Shown piece by piece: positions 17,271-25,896 of a DNA stretch of 64,000 nt. The notes under the pieces were generated by a model. It was not told the DNA's origin. It made no database searches and was given only the letters and a program-made list of their open reading frames with translations. The stretch spans positions 1 through 64,000 of the forward strand of contig UQHR01000001.1 in NCBI GenBank assembly GCA_900540905.1. Reading direction: 5' to 3'. This stretch comes from an uncultured Collinsella sp. GTDB lineage: Bacteria; Actinomycetota; Coriobacteriia; Coriobacteriales; Coriobacteriaceae. The translations under genes and the position numbers were made by a program. Numbering within the stretch: the stretch's first letter is position 1; each line of letters begins with the position of its first letter.

Positions 17271-17807
17271 ATGTCTAAGCGTTGGTACGTCGTTCACACT
17301 TACTCCGGATACGAGAACCGCGTAAAGTCCGATCTCGAGCATCGTATCGAGACCATGGGCATGCAGGACCGTATCTTTGATATCGAGATTCCTATGGAGC
17401 GCGTCACCGAGATCAAAGAGGGTGGCAAGCGCGAGACCAAGGATTCTAAGATCTTTCCGGGTTATGTCCTGGTTCGCATGGAGATGGATGACGATGCGTG
17501 GACGTGTGTTCGCAACACGCCCGGCGTCACCGGTTTCCTAGGCGGCAACGGCAAGCCCGCTCCGCTTTCCCGCGACGAGTACAACAAGATGACTCGTCGT
17601 CCCGGTAAGGGCGATTCGCCCAAGCGCACCTCGGTTGATATTCAGGTCGGCACGTCCGTCCGCGTCACCGATGGCCCGCTTACCGACTTTGATGGCAAGG
17701 TCTCCGAGGTTAACACCGAGGCTGGCAAGCTCAAGGTCACGCTGATGATCTTTGGCCGCGAGACGCCGGTCGAGCTCGACTTTAACCAGGTCGCTGTCAT
17801 CGCTTAA
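17271..17807 (+). CDS. nusG: Transcription termination/antitermination factor NusG
   Basis: A 178-residue factor: NGN domain (KRWYVVHTYSGYENRVK, then FPGYVLVRM) and C-terminal KOW domain (VRVTDGPLTDFDGKVSEV). It binds RNA polymerase and links it to ribosomes or Rho. Standard secE-nusG pair. Confidence 0.96.
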   Translation: MSKRWYVVHTYSGYENRVKSDLEHRIETMGMQDRIFDIEIPMERVTEIKEGGKRETKDSKIFPGYVLVRMEMDDDAWTCVRNTPGVTGFLGGNGKPAPLSRDEYNKMTRRPGKGDSPKRTSVDIQVGTSVRVTDGPLTDFDGKVSEVNTEAGKLKVTLMIFGRETPVELDFNQVAVIA

Positions 17808-17927
17808 GTTTTTGTCCGTTCGCGCGAGCGTGCTTCTTCTGTGACTGCTCATCTCAGGAGTGCTTCTAACACGTGCGTGCTTACGATATAGCAAGTACTT
17901 CACACTCGTGATTCGAAAGGAATGACC

Positions 17928-18356
17928 ATGGCTGAGAAGAAGGTTGCCAACGTCATTAAGCTCCAGATTCCTGCTGGTGCAGCTAACCCCGCTCCTCCCG
18001 TCGGCCCCGCTCTGGGCGCTGCTGGCGTGAACATCATGCAGTTCTGCCAGGCCTTTAACGCCGAGACGCAGGACAAGAAGGGCGACATCATCCCCGTTGA
18101 GATCTCTGTCTACGAGGATAAGTCCTTCTCCTTCATCACCAAGACCCCGCCGGCGGCTCACCTCATCAAGAAGGAGCTGAACCTCAAGTCTGGTTCCGCT
18201 AAGCCCCAGGCCGACAAGGTTGGTCAGCTCTCCCAGGAGCAGCTCACCAAGATCGCCGAGATCAAGATGCCGGACCTCAATGCCAACGACATTGACGCCG
18301 CCAAGAAGATCATCGCCGGTACCGCCCGTTCCATGGGCGTCACCATCGCTGAGTAG
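17928..18356 (+). CDS. rplK: Ribosomal protein L11
   Basis: A 142-residue large-subunit protein starting [30 protein letters not shown]. It shapes the GTPase-associated centre and is the thiostrepton site. The second of two in-frame ATGs (17928) gives the canonical N-terminus and 6-9-base spacing to AAAGGA. It is 120 bases after nusG. Confidence 0.96.
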   Translation: MAEKKVANVIKLQIPAGAANPAPPVGPALGAAGVNIMQFCQAFNAETQDKKGDIIPVEISVYEDKSFSFITKTPPAAHLIKKELNLKSGSAKPQADKVGQLSQEQLTKIAEIKMPDLNANDIDAAKKIIAGTARSMGVTIAE

Positions 18357-18473
18357 CGATTTCTTATGGTAACGACGGGTGCTCCGACCTGGGCGCCCGT
18401 TAAATGTGTGCAATAGGGCACACGATACGATGTGGGAGGGCTCACGCCCGTTTAACCACAGGAGGTAATGCAC

Positions 18474-19181
18474 ATGGCTAAGCATGGTAAGAGCTATAAC
18501 GCCGCTGCCGAGAAGATCGATCGCGCCACGCTCTACACCCCCCTTCAGGCTGCCAAGCTCATTAAGGAGCTCGACACCGCCAAGTTCGACGAGACCGTCG
18601 AGGCCCACTTCCGTCTGGGCATCGATACTCGTAAGGCTGACCAGAACATCCGTGGTTCCATCTCCCTGCCCCACGGCACCGGCAAGACCGTTCGTGTTGC
18701 CGTCTTCGCCGAGGGCGAGAAGGCCCGCGAGGCTGAGGCTGCCGGCGCCGACATCATCGGTTCCGACGAGCTTGTCGCCCAGATTCAGAAGGGCGAGATC
18801 AACTTCGACGCCGCTATCGCTACGCCGAACATGATGGCCAAGGTTGGCCGCATCGGTAAGATCCTTGGTCCCCGTGGCCTCATGCCGAACCCCAAGCTCG
18901 GCACCGTGACCATGGACGTCGCCAAGATGGTCTCCGAGCTCAAGGCTGGCCGCGTTGAGTACCGCGCTGACCGCTACGGCATCTGCCACGTGCCCCTGGG
19001 CAAGAAGTCCTTCTCTGAGCAGCAGCTCGTCGAGAACTACGCTGCCCTGTACACCGAGATCCTGCGCGTCAAGCCCTCTTCTGCTAAGGGCAAGTACGTC
19101 AAGTCCATCTCCGTGTCTTCCACCATGGGCCCTGGCGTCAAGGTCGATCCCGCTGTCCAGCGTGACTTCCTGGCTGAGTAA
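18474..19181 (+). CDS. rplA: Ribosomal protein L1
   Basis: A 235-residue protein of the L1 stalk ([38 protein letters not shown]). ATG at 18474 is chosen over 18468 because GGAGG ends 8 bases before it. A hairpin in the 117-base gap after rplK (about 18374-18401) could be an L1 control site, but I cannot confirm it. Normally rplJ would follow; here a terminator and 22 kb of other genes do. Confidence 0.96.
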   Translation: MAKHGKSYNAAAEKIDRATLYTPLQAAKLIKELDTAKFDETVEAHFRLGIDTRKADQNIRGSISLPHGTGKTVRVAVFAEGEKAREAEAAGADIIGSDELVAQIQKGEINFDAAIATPNMMAKVGRIGKILGPRGLMPNPKLGTVTMDVAKMVSELKAGRVEYRADRYGICHVPLGKKSFSEQQLVENYAALYTEILRVKPSSAKGKYVKSISVSSTMGPGVKVDPAVQRDFLAE

Positions 19182-19217
19182 CTGCTAGTTACTGTCTGAT
19201 CAAAGCAAGCATTGCTA

Positions 19218-19260
19218 AAGAAACCCGGTTCTGCCTCGTGCAGGACCGGGTTTCTTGCTA
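19218..19260 (+). terminator. Terminator after rplA
   Basis: A 12-bp perfect stem (19218-19229 with 19245-19256) and a 15-base loop, ending the rplK-rplA unit. Confidence 0.85.
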
Positions 19261-19269
19261 TCTCGGGGC

Positions 19270-19309
19270 AAAACCAACACGAAGGGGACAGGCACCTTTG
19301 TGGTGGTTA
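19270..19309. repeat. CTGTCCC-core hairpin repeat 1
   Basis: Imperfect stem (AACCAACACGAAGG with CCTTTGTGGTGGTT, 12 of 14 paired) around GGGACAGGCA. The right arm supplies the stop codon of the phosphoesterase gene on the minus strand. Confidence 0.75.
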
Positions 19310-20017
19310 CCAGGGTGTTCTGGCGGTTGAGGACTCGATGGCATCGTGGCGCTTGAGCTCGCGGCGCATGGTTTGCGAATTGAGCCAGGCCGCCTGCCAG
19401 CCACGGATGGGGTAGCGCGTCTGGTCGAGCTCAAACTGCGTATAGCCGCAGGCGTTGATGATCGTCGTTCCACATACATGATGTCGCTCGCGCTGAAAAT
19501 CGTAACCGTAGCTTTGGTGTACATGCCCATGCACCATGTAGTCGGCCCCCCAGGACTCAAGCGCCGTGTTAAAGCACTCAAACCCTCGATGCGGCAGATC
19601 GTCCAAATCACCCATACCGGCGGCGGGCGCATGGGTAAGCAGAATGTCGCACCCGCCGACCATCCTAACCTTACGCGACAGTTTACGCATGCGCTTGGAC
19701 ATCTCGCGTTCGGTGTACATGTTGGCGCCGTCGCGATAACGCATGGACCCGCCAAGGCCCGCAATGCGAATCCCTCGGTACGTGTACACGCTGTCTTCTA
19801 CGCAGATACATCCGCCCGGTGCATGACGTGCGTAGCGGTCATCGTGATTGCCACGCACGTAGATGAGCGGTTTGTTGATGACCGTAACCAAAAACTCAAG
19901 ATAGTCCGGGTCCAGATCGCCGGCGGATAAAATCAGGTCAACTCCCTCAAAGCGTTCCTTGCGAAAGCACTCCCAAAGGCATCGTTCTTCGGTATCGGCT
20001 ATGGCAAGGATCTTCAT
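19307..20017 (-). CDS. Calcineurin-like metallophosphoesterase
   Basis: A 236-residue protein with the metallophosphoesterase signature: IADTEE at the start, SAGDLD, RGNHDDR, LTHAP and HGHVH, which supply the two-metal site. No signal peptide, so cytosolic. The substrate is unknown. Its start overlaps the stop of the BMP-domain gene (ATGA), so the two are translationally coupled and probably act together. Confidence 0.85.
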   Translation of the reverse strand: MKILAIADTEERCLWECFRKERFEGVDLILSAGDLDPDYLEFLVTVINKPLIYVRGNHDDRYARHAPGGCICVEDSVYTYRGIRIAGLGGSMRYRDGANMYTEREMSKRMRKLSRKVRMVGGCDILLTHAPAAGMGDLDDLPHRGFECFNTALESWGADYMVHGHVHQSYGYDFQRERHHVCGTTIINACGYTQFELDQTRYPIRGWQAAWLNSQTMRRELKRHDAIESSTARTPW

Positions 20018-21930
20018 AGGGCGGTAACTCCCGGCTCATCGTCGAGCTGCGGAATGGTGCCCACCACGTTGTCCGCCAGCCAATTCATCTCGACAATCTG
20101 CGTGCTCGGCAACGGAGGGAAGCCTTCGATCTGTACCACGCCGTTCTGGCTGTGGAGCTCGCCGCCAAAGGGGTTGATGGAGCCCTCGACAATGCCGTTG
20201 CGGAGTAACTGCACGAGTTTGCGCGTCTGGTAGGGTAGGCCCGGAGCGTAGCGAATGTCGATAACGCCGGAGCTCATGCCGTACCAGTAGTTGACGGCGC
20301 GAACTTGGTTGTCGTCACTGGTCTCATCCCAGGTGCCGTGCAGAAGGCTGCGAACGATAAGCTCGTAGTAACGGCCCCAGTTCCATACGGGCATGGCGAT
20401 GCCGGTGACTTTGCCATCGACCAGGCGGTGGAGTCCGTAGGCCGTAGGGTCTTCGAGCGACTTTGACATGTCAGCGCCGGTCATGACGCTCACGCCTTCG
20501 CGGCACATGGCCTCGGCAAGACCGCCGGCGGGCACATCGCCCCAGGTGAGGATAATTTGCGCGCGGGGGTCGAGCAGCGAGGCGCCGATGGCAAAGGCAT
20601 TGATCTCGCTGAGCGCGCCGGATGCGAAGACCGACGCGTGGTAGCCGATGCGATGGTTGTCCACCATGCTGGCGGCAAGGGCGCCCAGGAGGAACTTGGC
20701 CTCGTACATCTTGCCAAAGTACGAACGGACGCTTTGGTGGGGAAGGCCGATAGAGCAGTTAAGGAACCGAACCTGGGGATACTCAACGGCAGCTCTGAGC
20801 GTGTATTCCATCAGGCGGTGCGAGGTCGAGAAGATGACGTTTGCTCCATGTTTGACAGCCGTTTCCACGGCGGCGTAGAACACATCCGGATCGTGACAGT
20901 CCTCGAACGCCTCGGTGCGCACGATACCGCCAAAGTGCTCATCGAGATACTGACGCCCTTGGTCGTGCAGGCTGTCCCAGCTCGACGTCGCACAGGGGAA
21001 CTCATGGATAAAGGCGATGCACAGGGGGTTGGCCGTCGAGTAGACGGTCTTGCCCATAAAGAAGTTGAGCACGCCAGAGGTGGACTTGGCGGGCGTCTCC
21101 TCCTCGTCGACGCTCGGTGCTTCGACAAGATCGACCTTGTCCTCGTCATTTTTGCCGGCAATGACCAGCTCGCGCCAGATCTTGCACAGGCGGTTTACGA
21201 CGATATCCGTCGGCGTATCCAGCAGGCGGTCCTGGTTGTACACATTGAGGTAGACGAGCATGGCGTCGGCGGGCGTAATGTCCAGGTGGTCGCCGCCTGC
21301 GCGAAGGTAGGCGCGCTTAAAGAGCAGGAAGGTGTGGCGCAGGTAGTCGACCTTTTTCTGCGGCCATTTTTCGATAAGGTTCTGACCGAGCATCTTGGCG
21401 AGCGTCTCGTAGCTTCCCTCACGCGAGAACTCGATCTCGTATAGGGGGCAGACGCGCCAAAACGCGCAGAATTCACCGTACAGGCGGCTTTCGACGGAAT
21501 CCCATGTGCCGGGGTAGAGACGGGTGACCCTGGCCGAAACCGTTGGAGCGTCCAGGAATTTGAGGACACTGACGCGTTTGTTGCCTTCCTGGACATAGAA
21601 CCGATGCATGAACTCGGTGACGATGATGGGATCGCGATAGCCCTCGGTTACCTGGATGTCGTAGAGGTTGGACCACTTGCGGGCGAACTCGGTGTTAAAC
21701 GGCAGCAGGGGCATAAAGTTACATGAAAAGGCGGACTGACGGCCCTTGGTGACCGTGCCGACGACCATTTCGAGCGGAATATCCCGCAGGCCGACGCTCA
21801 CTCGCTGACCTAAGGGGAGCTGAGCAACCAAGCTATCGAGGTCCGTAAGGTATGGATGCTCGCTTTGGCTAATGGCGCGACGGCGTCCCTGCTCGCCGCG
21901 CTTGCGTGCTTGACGATAGGCCTCTTCCAT
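20014..21930 (-). CDS. Cytoplasmic BMP/PnrA-domain protein with ParB-like N-terminal part
   Basis: A 638-residue protein. Residues about 95-140 resemble the ParB/sulfiredoxin nucleotide-binding core (YRDPIIVTEF, YVQEGNKRVSVLKFLDAP). A charged linker follows near residue 275. Residues about 300-610 match the BMP/PnrA periplasmic-binding fold that binds nucleosides (SVRSYFGKMYEAKFLLGALAA, IGYHASV). There is no signal peptide, lipobox or membrane helix, so a binding-protein domain is kept in the cytosol, presumably as a sensor. It is coupled to a phosphoesterase. Function not established. Confidence 0.72.
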   Translation of the reverse strand: MEEAYRQARKRGEQGRRRAISQSEHPYLTDLDSLVAQLPLGQRVSVGLRDIPLEMVVGTVTKGRQSAFSCNFMPLLPFNTEFARKWSNLYDIQVTEGYRDPIIVTEFMHRFYVQEGNKRVSVLKFLDAPTVSARVTRLYPGTWDSVESRLYGEFCAFWRVCPLYEIEFSREGSYETLAKMLGQNLIEKWPQKKVDYLRHTFLLFKRAYLRAGGDHLDITPADAMLVYLNVYNQDRLLDTPTDIVVNRLCKIWRELVIAGKNDEDKVDLVEAPSVDEEETPAKSTSGVLNFFMGKTVYSTANPLCIAFIHEFPCATSSWDSLHDQGRQYLDEHFGGIVRTEAFEDCHDPDVFYAAVETAVKHGANVIFSTSHRLMEYTLRAAVEYPQVRFLNCSIGLPHQSVRSYFGKMYEAKFLLGALAASMVDNHRIGYHASVFASGALSEINAFAIGASLLDPRAQIILTWGDVPAGGLAEAMCREGVSVMTGADMSKSLEDPTAYGLHRLVDGKVTGIAMPVWNWGRYYELIVRSLLHGTWDETSDDNQVRAVNYWYGMSSGVIDIRYAPGLPYQTRKLVQLLRNGIVEGSINPFGGELHSQNGVVQIEGFPPLPSTQIVEMNWLADNVVGTIPQLDDEPGVTAL

Positions 21931-21985
21931 GGTGTCTACTCCCTTAGTCGTTTAAACAACGATATGAACCATGGTACCACGAATG

Positions 21986-22027
21986 AAAACCACTACAAAG
22001 ATGCCTGTCCCCTTTGCGGTGGTTTAG
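21986..22027. repeat. CTGTCCC-core hairpin repeat 2
   Basis: Stem AAACCACTACAAAG with CTTTGCGGTGGTTT (12 of 14 paired) around GCCTGTCCC. The right arm covers the stop codon of mscS. Confidence 0.75.
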
Positions 22028-22791
22028 GCGATGATGGGGGCGATGGCGCGGATGCAGGCGTCGGCTGCCGTGAAAGTAGTGCTGTCGTCGCTGACGATAA
22101 AGATGATCTTTCCTTTGATGCCAAAGTCGCCGATTTCGCTAAAGAGTACGTAGGGCTCCTTGTCAAAGCCCGAGATGGGCGAGACGGCCGTTTTGGTTGC
22201 GCTCGTGAGCTCGTCTGCCAGCACGTCAAGGGAGGCCCACTTAGACGTGTCCTTTACGGCAACGGGCACGGCCACGCGCCCAAAGGGCATCAAATGCACG
22301 AGCGTGTTCTTGGAGATGTTGGAATTGGGCACAATGATGGTCTGTCCACAGGCATCCTCAATCGTCGTATGGCGCCAAGTGATGTCTTGGACAACGCCGG
22401 ATACGCCGCCGACCTCGATATTGTCGCCGGGTTTGATGATGCCCATAAAGGTCACCTGCATGCCGCCGATAAGGTTTGATAGCGTGTCCTGAAAGCCGAG
22501 CGAGATGGCGATGCCGCCGACGCCAAGAGCGGCGACGAGGGCGTTTGCATTAATGCCAAAACAGTTGTCGAGGATAAAGCTGCCGCCAATCATCCAGATG
22601 ACGGCGCGCGCGATGTTGATGAAGATACTCGATGCCGGAAGCGGGTTATCGTCTCGGTTAAGCAGATGGTTCAGGGTCTTGGATACGACCTTGGCGGCGA
22701 CGGCGGTGCCTATCGCCAAGATGACGGCCCAGATGATGTTGTGGACCCACCGTTGCTCAAAGAAATGAAGAATTGGCTCAAACAATTCCAT
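22024..22791 (-). CDS. mscS: MscS-family mechanosensitive channel
   Basis: A 255-residue membrane protein. Three hydrophobic segments lie in residues 15-110; the third is the Gly/Ala-rich pore helix (ANALVAALGVGGIAISLGFQDTLSNLIGGM). The beta domain then begins with FKPGD-like IIKPGDNIEVGGVSGVV. It releases solutes under hypo-osmotic shock. AGGAGG lies 9 bases before ATG. Shorter than E. coli MscS (286). Confidence 0.9.
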   Translation of the reverse strand: MELFEPILHFFEQRWVHNIIWAVILAIGTAVAAKVVSKTLNHLLNRDDNPLPASSIFINIARAVIWMIGGSFILDNCFGINANALVAALGVGGIAISLGFQDTLSNLIGGMQVTFMGIIKPGDNIEVGGVSGVVQDITWRHTTIEDACGQTIIVPNSNISKNTLVHLMPFGRVAVPVAVKDTSKWASLDVLADELTSATKTAVSPISGFDKEPYVLFSEIGDFGIKGKIIFIVSDDSTTFTAADACIRAIAPIIA

Positions 22792-22835
22792 GTAGGGAAA
22801 CCTCCTAATGATCGTCCAACCATGATACCCACCAA

Positions 22836-22867
22836 GAAGCCCGTCCGATCAAATTCGGACGGGCTTC
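22836..22867. terminator. Hairpin between mscS and the nucleotidase
   Basis: A perfect 13-bp stem with a 6-base loop. On the minus strand it follows the nucleotidase gene by about 50 bases and is trailed by TTCTT. Confidence 0.75.
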
Positions 22868-22919
22868 TGTGCTCGATATAAGGTTTACGCGGCGGGGCTG
22901 CAAGGCCCGGCGGTGTAGC

Positions 22920-24944
22920 TTAGCGTCGACGCTTCCAGATAATGCCGAGCATGATGACGATGATGCCGCCGATAAGGCACGCGCCAACTACTGCCAGCGT
23001 GCGGTCTCCCGTTGCAGCGAGCTTACCGGTCGTCTTCTTGGTGATGACCTTCGTGGTCGTCGTGTCCGTCTTAGGCGAGGGTTTAGGCGTCGGGGCCGGT
23101 GTGGGCGTGGGGTCCACGGCTGCGGAGCCAAAGCTGATGGTGCCGGCGAGCCCGGCCATCTTGCTCTCCCAGCCGTTCTGCCCAATCAGCGCCCTCAGCG
23201 CCGCCTCGCACGTGCCCCACTCGGTGTACTTGGTGGCGTGTGCAAAGGTGGGAAAGTCGGTCGTGTTGGTAATGATGTAGTTGTTGGTGGCGACGGTATA
23301 GGTCTTGGCGGGGTCGAGCGTGCTGCCGTCTTTGGTGAGTGTGGCACTCACAATGCGCTTGCCTTCGGGCTGCGTCCAATCAATCGTCACGTTGATGCCG
23401 CCAAAGGAGAGAACGCTGCCAGAGTCATCGCGCCACTTGTACTTGTCTTGCGCCTCCTGCTCGGTGTGACCGGCCGCCACATAAGCCTGCTGAAGCTCGT
23501 AGCTGTCGTTGCAATCGTCGCTAATTTGTAGCGAGTGCTCGAGCGCTGCGAGGAAGTCCGCGCCGGTCATGGTCCAGGTCTCCACGGTGTTGCCGTAGGG
23601 CGAGATAGCGATGACGTTGCCGGTGGTCACGTTGCCCGCCGCGATGCCGCCGCGGATGCCGCCAGCGTTCTCGATAGCGAGGTCTGCGCTCGTCAGGGCA
23701 AGATAGGAGCCGCAAATCACATGGCCGATGGTCTGGGCCTTGGTGGTGTCGCCCGGGTTGCTGGGGCGGAAATCGGTGGTGCGCACCATTTCCCAACCAT
23801 GCGTGCCTGCCGCGTCCTCGCCGTAGAAATAGTTGGTGGTGGATGTGCCGAGCACCTTGTTCGATTCGATTTCAAAGGCGTCGTCGAGCGGCTTGATCTT
23901 GTTGCGGACGGCTTTAAGGCGGCTTTGGTAGTCGGAGCCCTTGTCGGGGTCTGCCAAAAGGTCGTTGACGTTCTTGGCGGTGTAGAGCTTCTCGTCGCTG
24001 CCGTCTGCAGGGACCGTGACCGTGTCATCGTCGGTGCTTTCGGTGCCCTTGGTGTCGTACTCGTAGGGGACGGAAAGCAGCCCCACCTCGGCAAAGGCGC
24101 TGCCTGCCTCGACAACGTGGATCGTCTTGCCGTCGGCTCCCGTCACCTTCTCGTTAAGGTTGATGTGCTCGTGGCCTGCGATAAGGGCATCGACGCCAGC
24201 GAGTTGTGTGGCAAAGGTCTTAGCGTCGAGCGTGTGCGCGATACACACAACAACATCGCAGCCCTCCTTGCGCAGCTGCTCTGCCTCGGCATTGATGGCG
24301 TTTGCGGCACTCGAGAAGCTGGTGCCCGCGACCAGGTCTGCGCGCAGCGAGGAACCTAGCGACTCATCCATGGCTCCGACGACGCCGACCTTGATTTTGT
24401 AGTCGAATGTGGAGTGATCCTCGCTATCCTCCCAGGTGCGATTGAGCGTCTTCGTGATGCTCGAGCTCCATACGCCGCTCGTAGACTTCGCGTTCGCGCA
24501 GAGCATGGCGAAGGGCGTGCCGGTGGTGCTGTAGCCGGTCATGGTGCGGAGTTTGTCCGCGCCGTAGCTCCAGTCGTGGTTGCCTGGCGTGGTCGCGTCG
24601 TAGCCGTCGGCGTAGAAGGTGTCCATGAGCTCGGCGATGCTCTTGCCCTCGCTCATGGTGGCGAAGGACTGTCCGTGGAAGGTGTCGCCCGCATCGAGCA
24701 AAAGATCGGGGGCGTTGCCCTGGGCGCTATAGAGAACTGCCAGTCCGTCGAAGCCGACGGTGCTGGTGCCCTTGCTTTCGTTGTAGCTGTACTTGTAGCT
24801 GCCGTGGATGTCGTTGGTGTGCATGACGGCCACGGAGCCGTCAATAGCGGCGGGCAGGTTCCCCGCGAAAGCGAGGCTTGGGATGCCTGCGAGCGAGCCG
24901 GCAAACAACGCGGCGGCTAACGCAAGGCGGGGGAGTCTTTTCAT
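22920..24944 (-). CDS. Cell-wall-anchored 5'-nucleotidase/UshA-like phosphoesterase
   Basis: A 674-residue exported enzyme. The signal peptide (residues 1-27, ...SLAFA) is followed by the metallophosphoesterase domain: HTNDIHGSY, LLLDAGDTFHG, PGNHDWSYG, GHEHIN. The C-terminal 5'-nucleotidase substrate domain contains NAGGIRGGI and ISPYGNTVETWTMTG. A Thr/Pro/Lys linker (TPTPAPTPKPSPK) leads to a sortase-type signal LAATGD near residue 642, a hydrophobic helix and KRRR. It likely dephosphorylates extracellular nucleotides and so feeds nucleoside uptake. A single-gene unit. Confidence 0.9.
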   Translation of the reverse strand: MKRLPRLALAAALFAGSLAGIPSLAFAGNLPAAIDGSVAVMHTNDIHGSYKYSYNESKGTSTVGFDGLAVLYSAQGNAPDLLLDAGDTFHGQSFATMSEGKSIAELMDTFYADGYDATTPGNHDWSYGADKLRTMTGYSTTGTPFAMLCANAKSTSGVWSSSITKTLNRTWEDSEDHSTFDYKIKVGVVGAMDESLGSSLRADLVAGTSFSSAANAINAEAEQLRKEGCDVVVCIAHTLDAKTFATQLAGVDALIAGHEHINLNEKVTGADGKTIHVVEAGSAFAEVGLLSVPYEYDTKGTESTDDDTVTVPADGSDEKLYTAKNVNDLLADPDKGSDYQSRLKAVRNKIKPLDDAFEIESNKVLGTSTTNYFYGEDAAGTHGWEMVRTTDFRPSNPGDTTKAQTIGHVICGSYLALTSADLAIENAGGIRGGIAAGNVTTGNVIAISPYGNTVETWTMTGADFLAALEHSLQISDDCNDSYELQQAYVAAGHTEQEAQDKYKWRDDSGSVLSFGGINVTIDWTQPEGKRIVSATLTKDGSTLDPAKTYTVATNNYIITNTTDFPTFAHATKYTEWGTCEAALRALIGQNGWESKMAGLAGTISFGSAAVDPTPTPAPTPKPSPKTDTTTTKVITKKTTGKLAATGDRTLAVVGACLIGGIIVIMLGIIWKRRR

Positions 24945-25008
24945 GGCAGTTTCCTTAGTCCTTAGCCAGAATGTCTGGTCGAATATCGGATTATCGACAT
25001 AATATGCG

Positions 25009-25048
25009 AAAACCGCCGCAAGGGCGTCTGTCCCTTTGCGGCGGTTTT
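25009..25048. repeat. CTGTCCC-core hairpin repeat 3
   Basis: AAAACCGCCGCAA pairs with TTGCGGCGGTTTT around GGGCGTCTGTCCC. It lies between the nucleotidase start and repeat 4. Confidence 0.8.
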
Positions 25049-25063
25049 GACGTTTGCGCAGGT

Positions 25064-25103
25064 AAAACCTGCCAAAATAAACCTGTCCCTTTTTGGTAGG
25101 TTT
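25064..25103. repeat. CTGTCCC-core hairpin repeat 4
   Basis: AAACCTGCCAAAA pairs with TTTTGGTAGGTTT around TAAACCTGTCCC. The right arm carries the stop codon of the ABC ATPase gene; on the minus strand its T-rich arm can act as terminator. Confidence 0.8.
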
Positions 25104-25896
25104 AGCTCAGCAGCATGCGGTCGTTGGCGAGCTCGCCGCCCGAGACCTCCTCGAACTTCTGCAGCAGGTCGGCGACGGTGAGCGACTTCTTCTCATCGCC
25201 CGCCACGTCGTAGATTACGTGGCCCTCGTGCATCATGATCAAGCGATTGCCCAGACGGATGGCGTCATTCATGTTATGCGTGACCATGAGCGTGGTCAGG
25301 TGGTTCTCGTCGACGATCTCCTCTGTCAGGTTGAGCACCTTAGAGGCCGTCTTGGGGTCGAGGGCCGCGGTGTGCTCGTCGAGCAGCAGCAGGCGCGGCC
25401 TGGTGAGTGTGGCCATCAGCAGGGTGAGTGCCTGGCGCTGGCCGCCCGAGAGCAGGCCGACCTTGGCGTTGAGACGCGTGTCCAGACCAAGGTCCAGGCG
25501 CTTGAGCAGCTCAACGTACTCATCTTTCTCGGCCTTGGTGACGCCCCACGAAAGGCCGCGACGCTGGCCGCGACGCTTGGCGAGGGCCAAGTTCTCGGCA
25601 ATCTGCATGTCGGCAGCGGTACCGCGCATGGGGTCCTGAAACACGCGGCCCAGGTACTTGGCGCGCTGCGACTCGCTCAGGCGCGAGATGTCGGTGCCGT
25701 CGAGCTCGATAACGCCCGAATCGAGCGGGTACACGCCGGCGATCATGTTGAGCAGCGTGGACTTGCCGGCGCCGTTGCCGCCGATCACGGTTACAAAGTC
25801 GCCGTCATTCAGGGTGAGGTCGACGCCGGTGAGCGCGCGCTTCTCGGTGACGGTGCCCTTGTTAAAGGTCTTCTTGACATGCGAGAGCTTAAGCAT
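25102..25896 (-). CDS. ABC transporter ATP-binding protein (TrpXYZ/YtsC-like)
   Basis: A 264-residue ATPase with Walker A GGNGAGKST, Q-loop region, signature LSGGQRQ, Walker B LLLLDEHTAAL and the switch His in VTHN. It belongs to the group paired with COG4120 permeases and COG2984 binding lipoproteins, some of which carry aromatic amino acids. ATG at 25896 is preferred; ATG at 25905 is directly against the GGGAG. It overlaps the permease end, so the genes are coupled. Confidence 0.88.
   Translation of the reverse strand: MLKLSHVKKTFNKGTVTEKRALTGVDLTLNDGDFVTVIGGNGAGKSTLLNMIAGVYPLDSGVIELDGTDISRLSESQRAKYLGRVFQDPMRGTAADMQIAENLALAKRRGQRRGLSWGVTKAEKDEYVELLKRLDLGLDTRLNAKVGLLSGGQRQALTLLMATLTRPRLLLLDEHTAALDPKTASKVLNLTEEIVDENHLTTLMVTHNMNDAIRLGNRLIMMHEGHVIYDVAGDEKKSLTVADLLQKFEEVSGGELANDRMLLS

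Noticed and set aside
18374..18401. Terminator between rplK and rplA
   Set aside because: Hairpin without a T run; rplA is expected to be cotranscribed.
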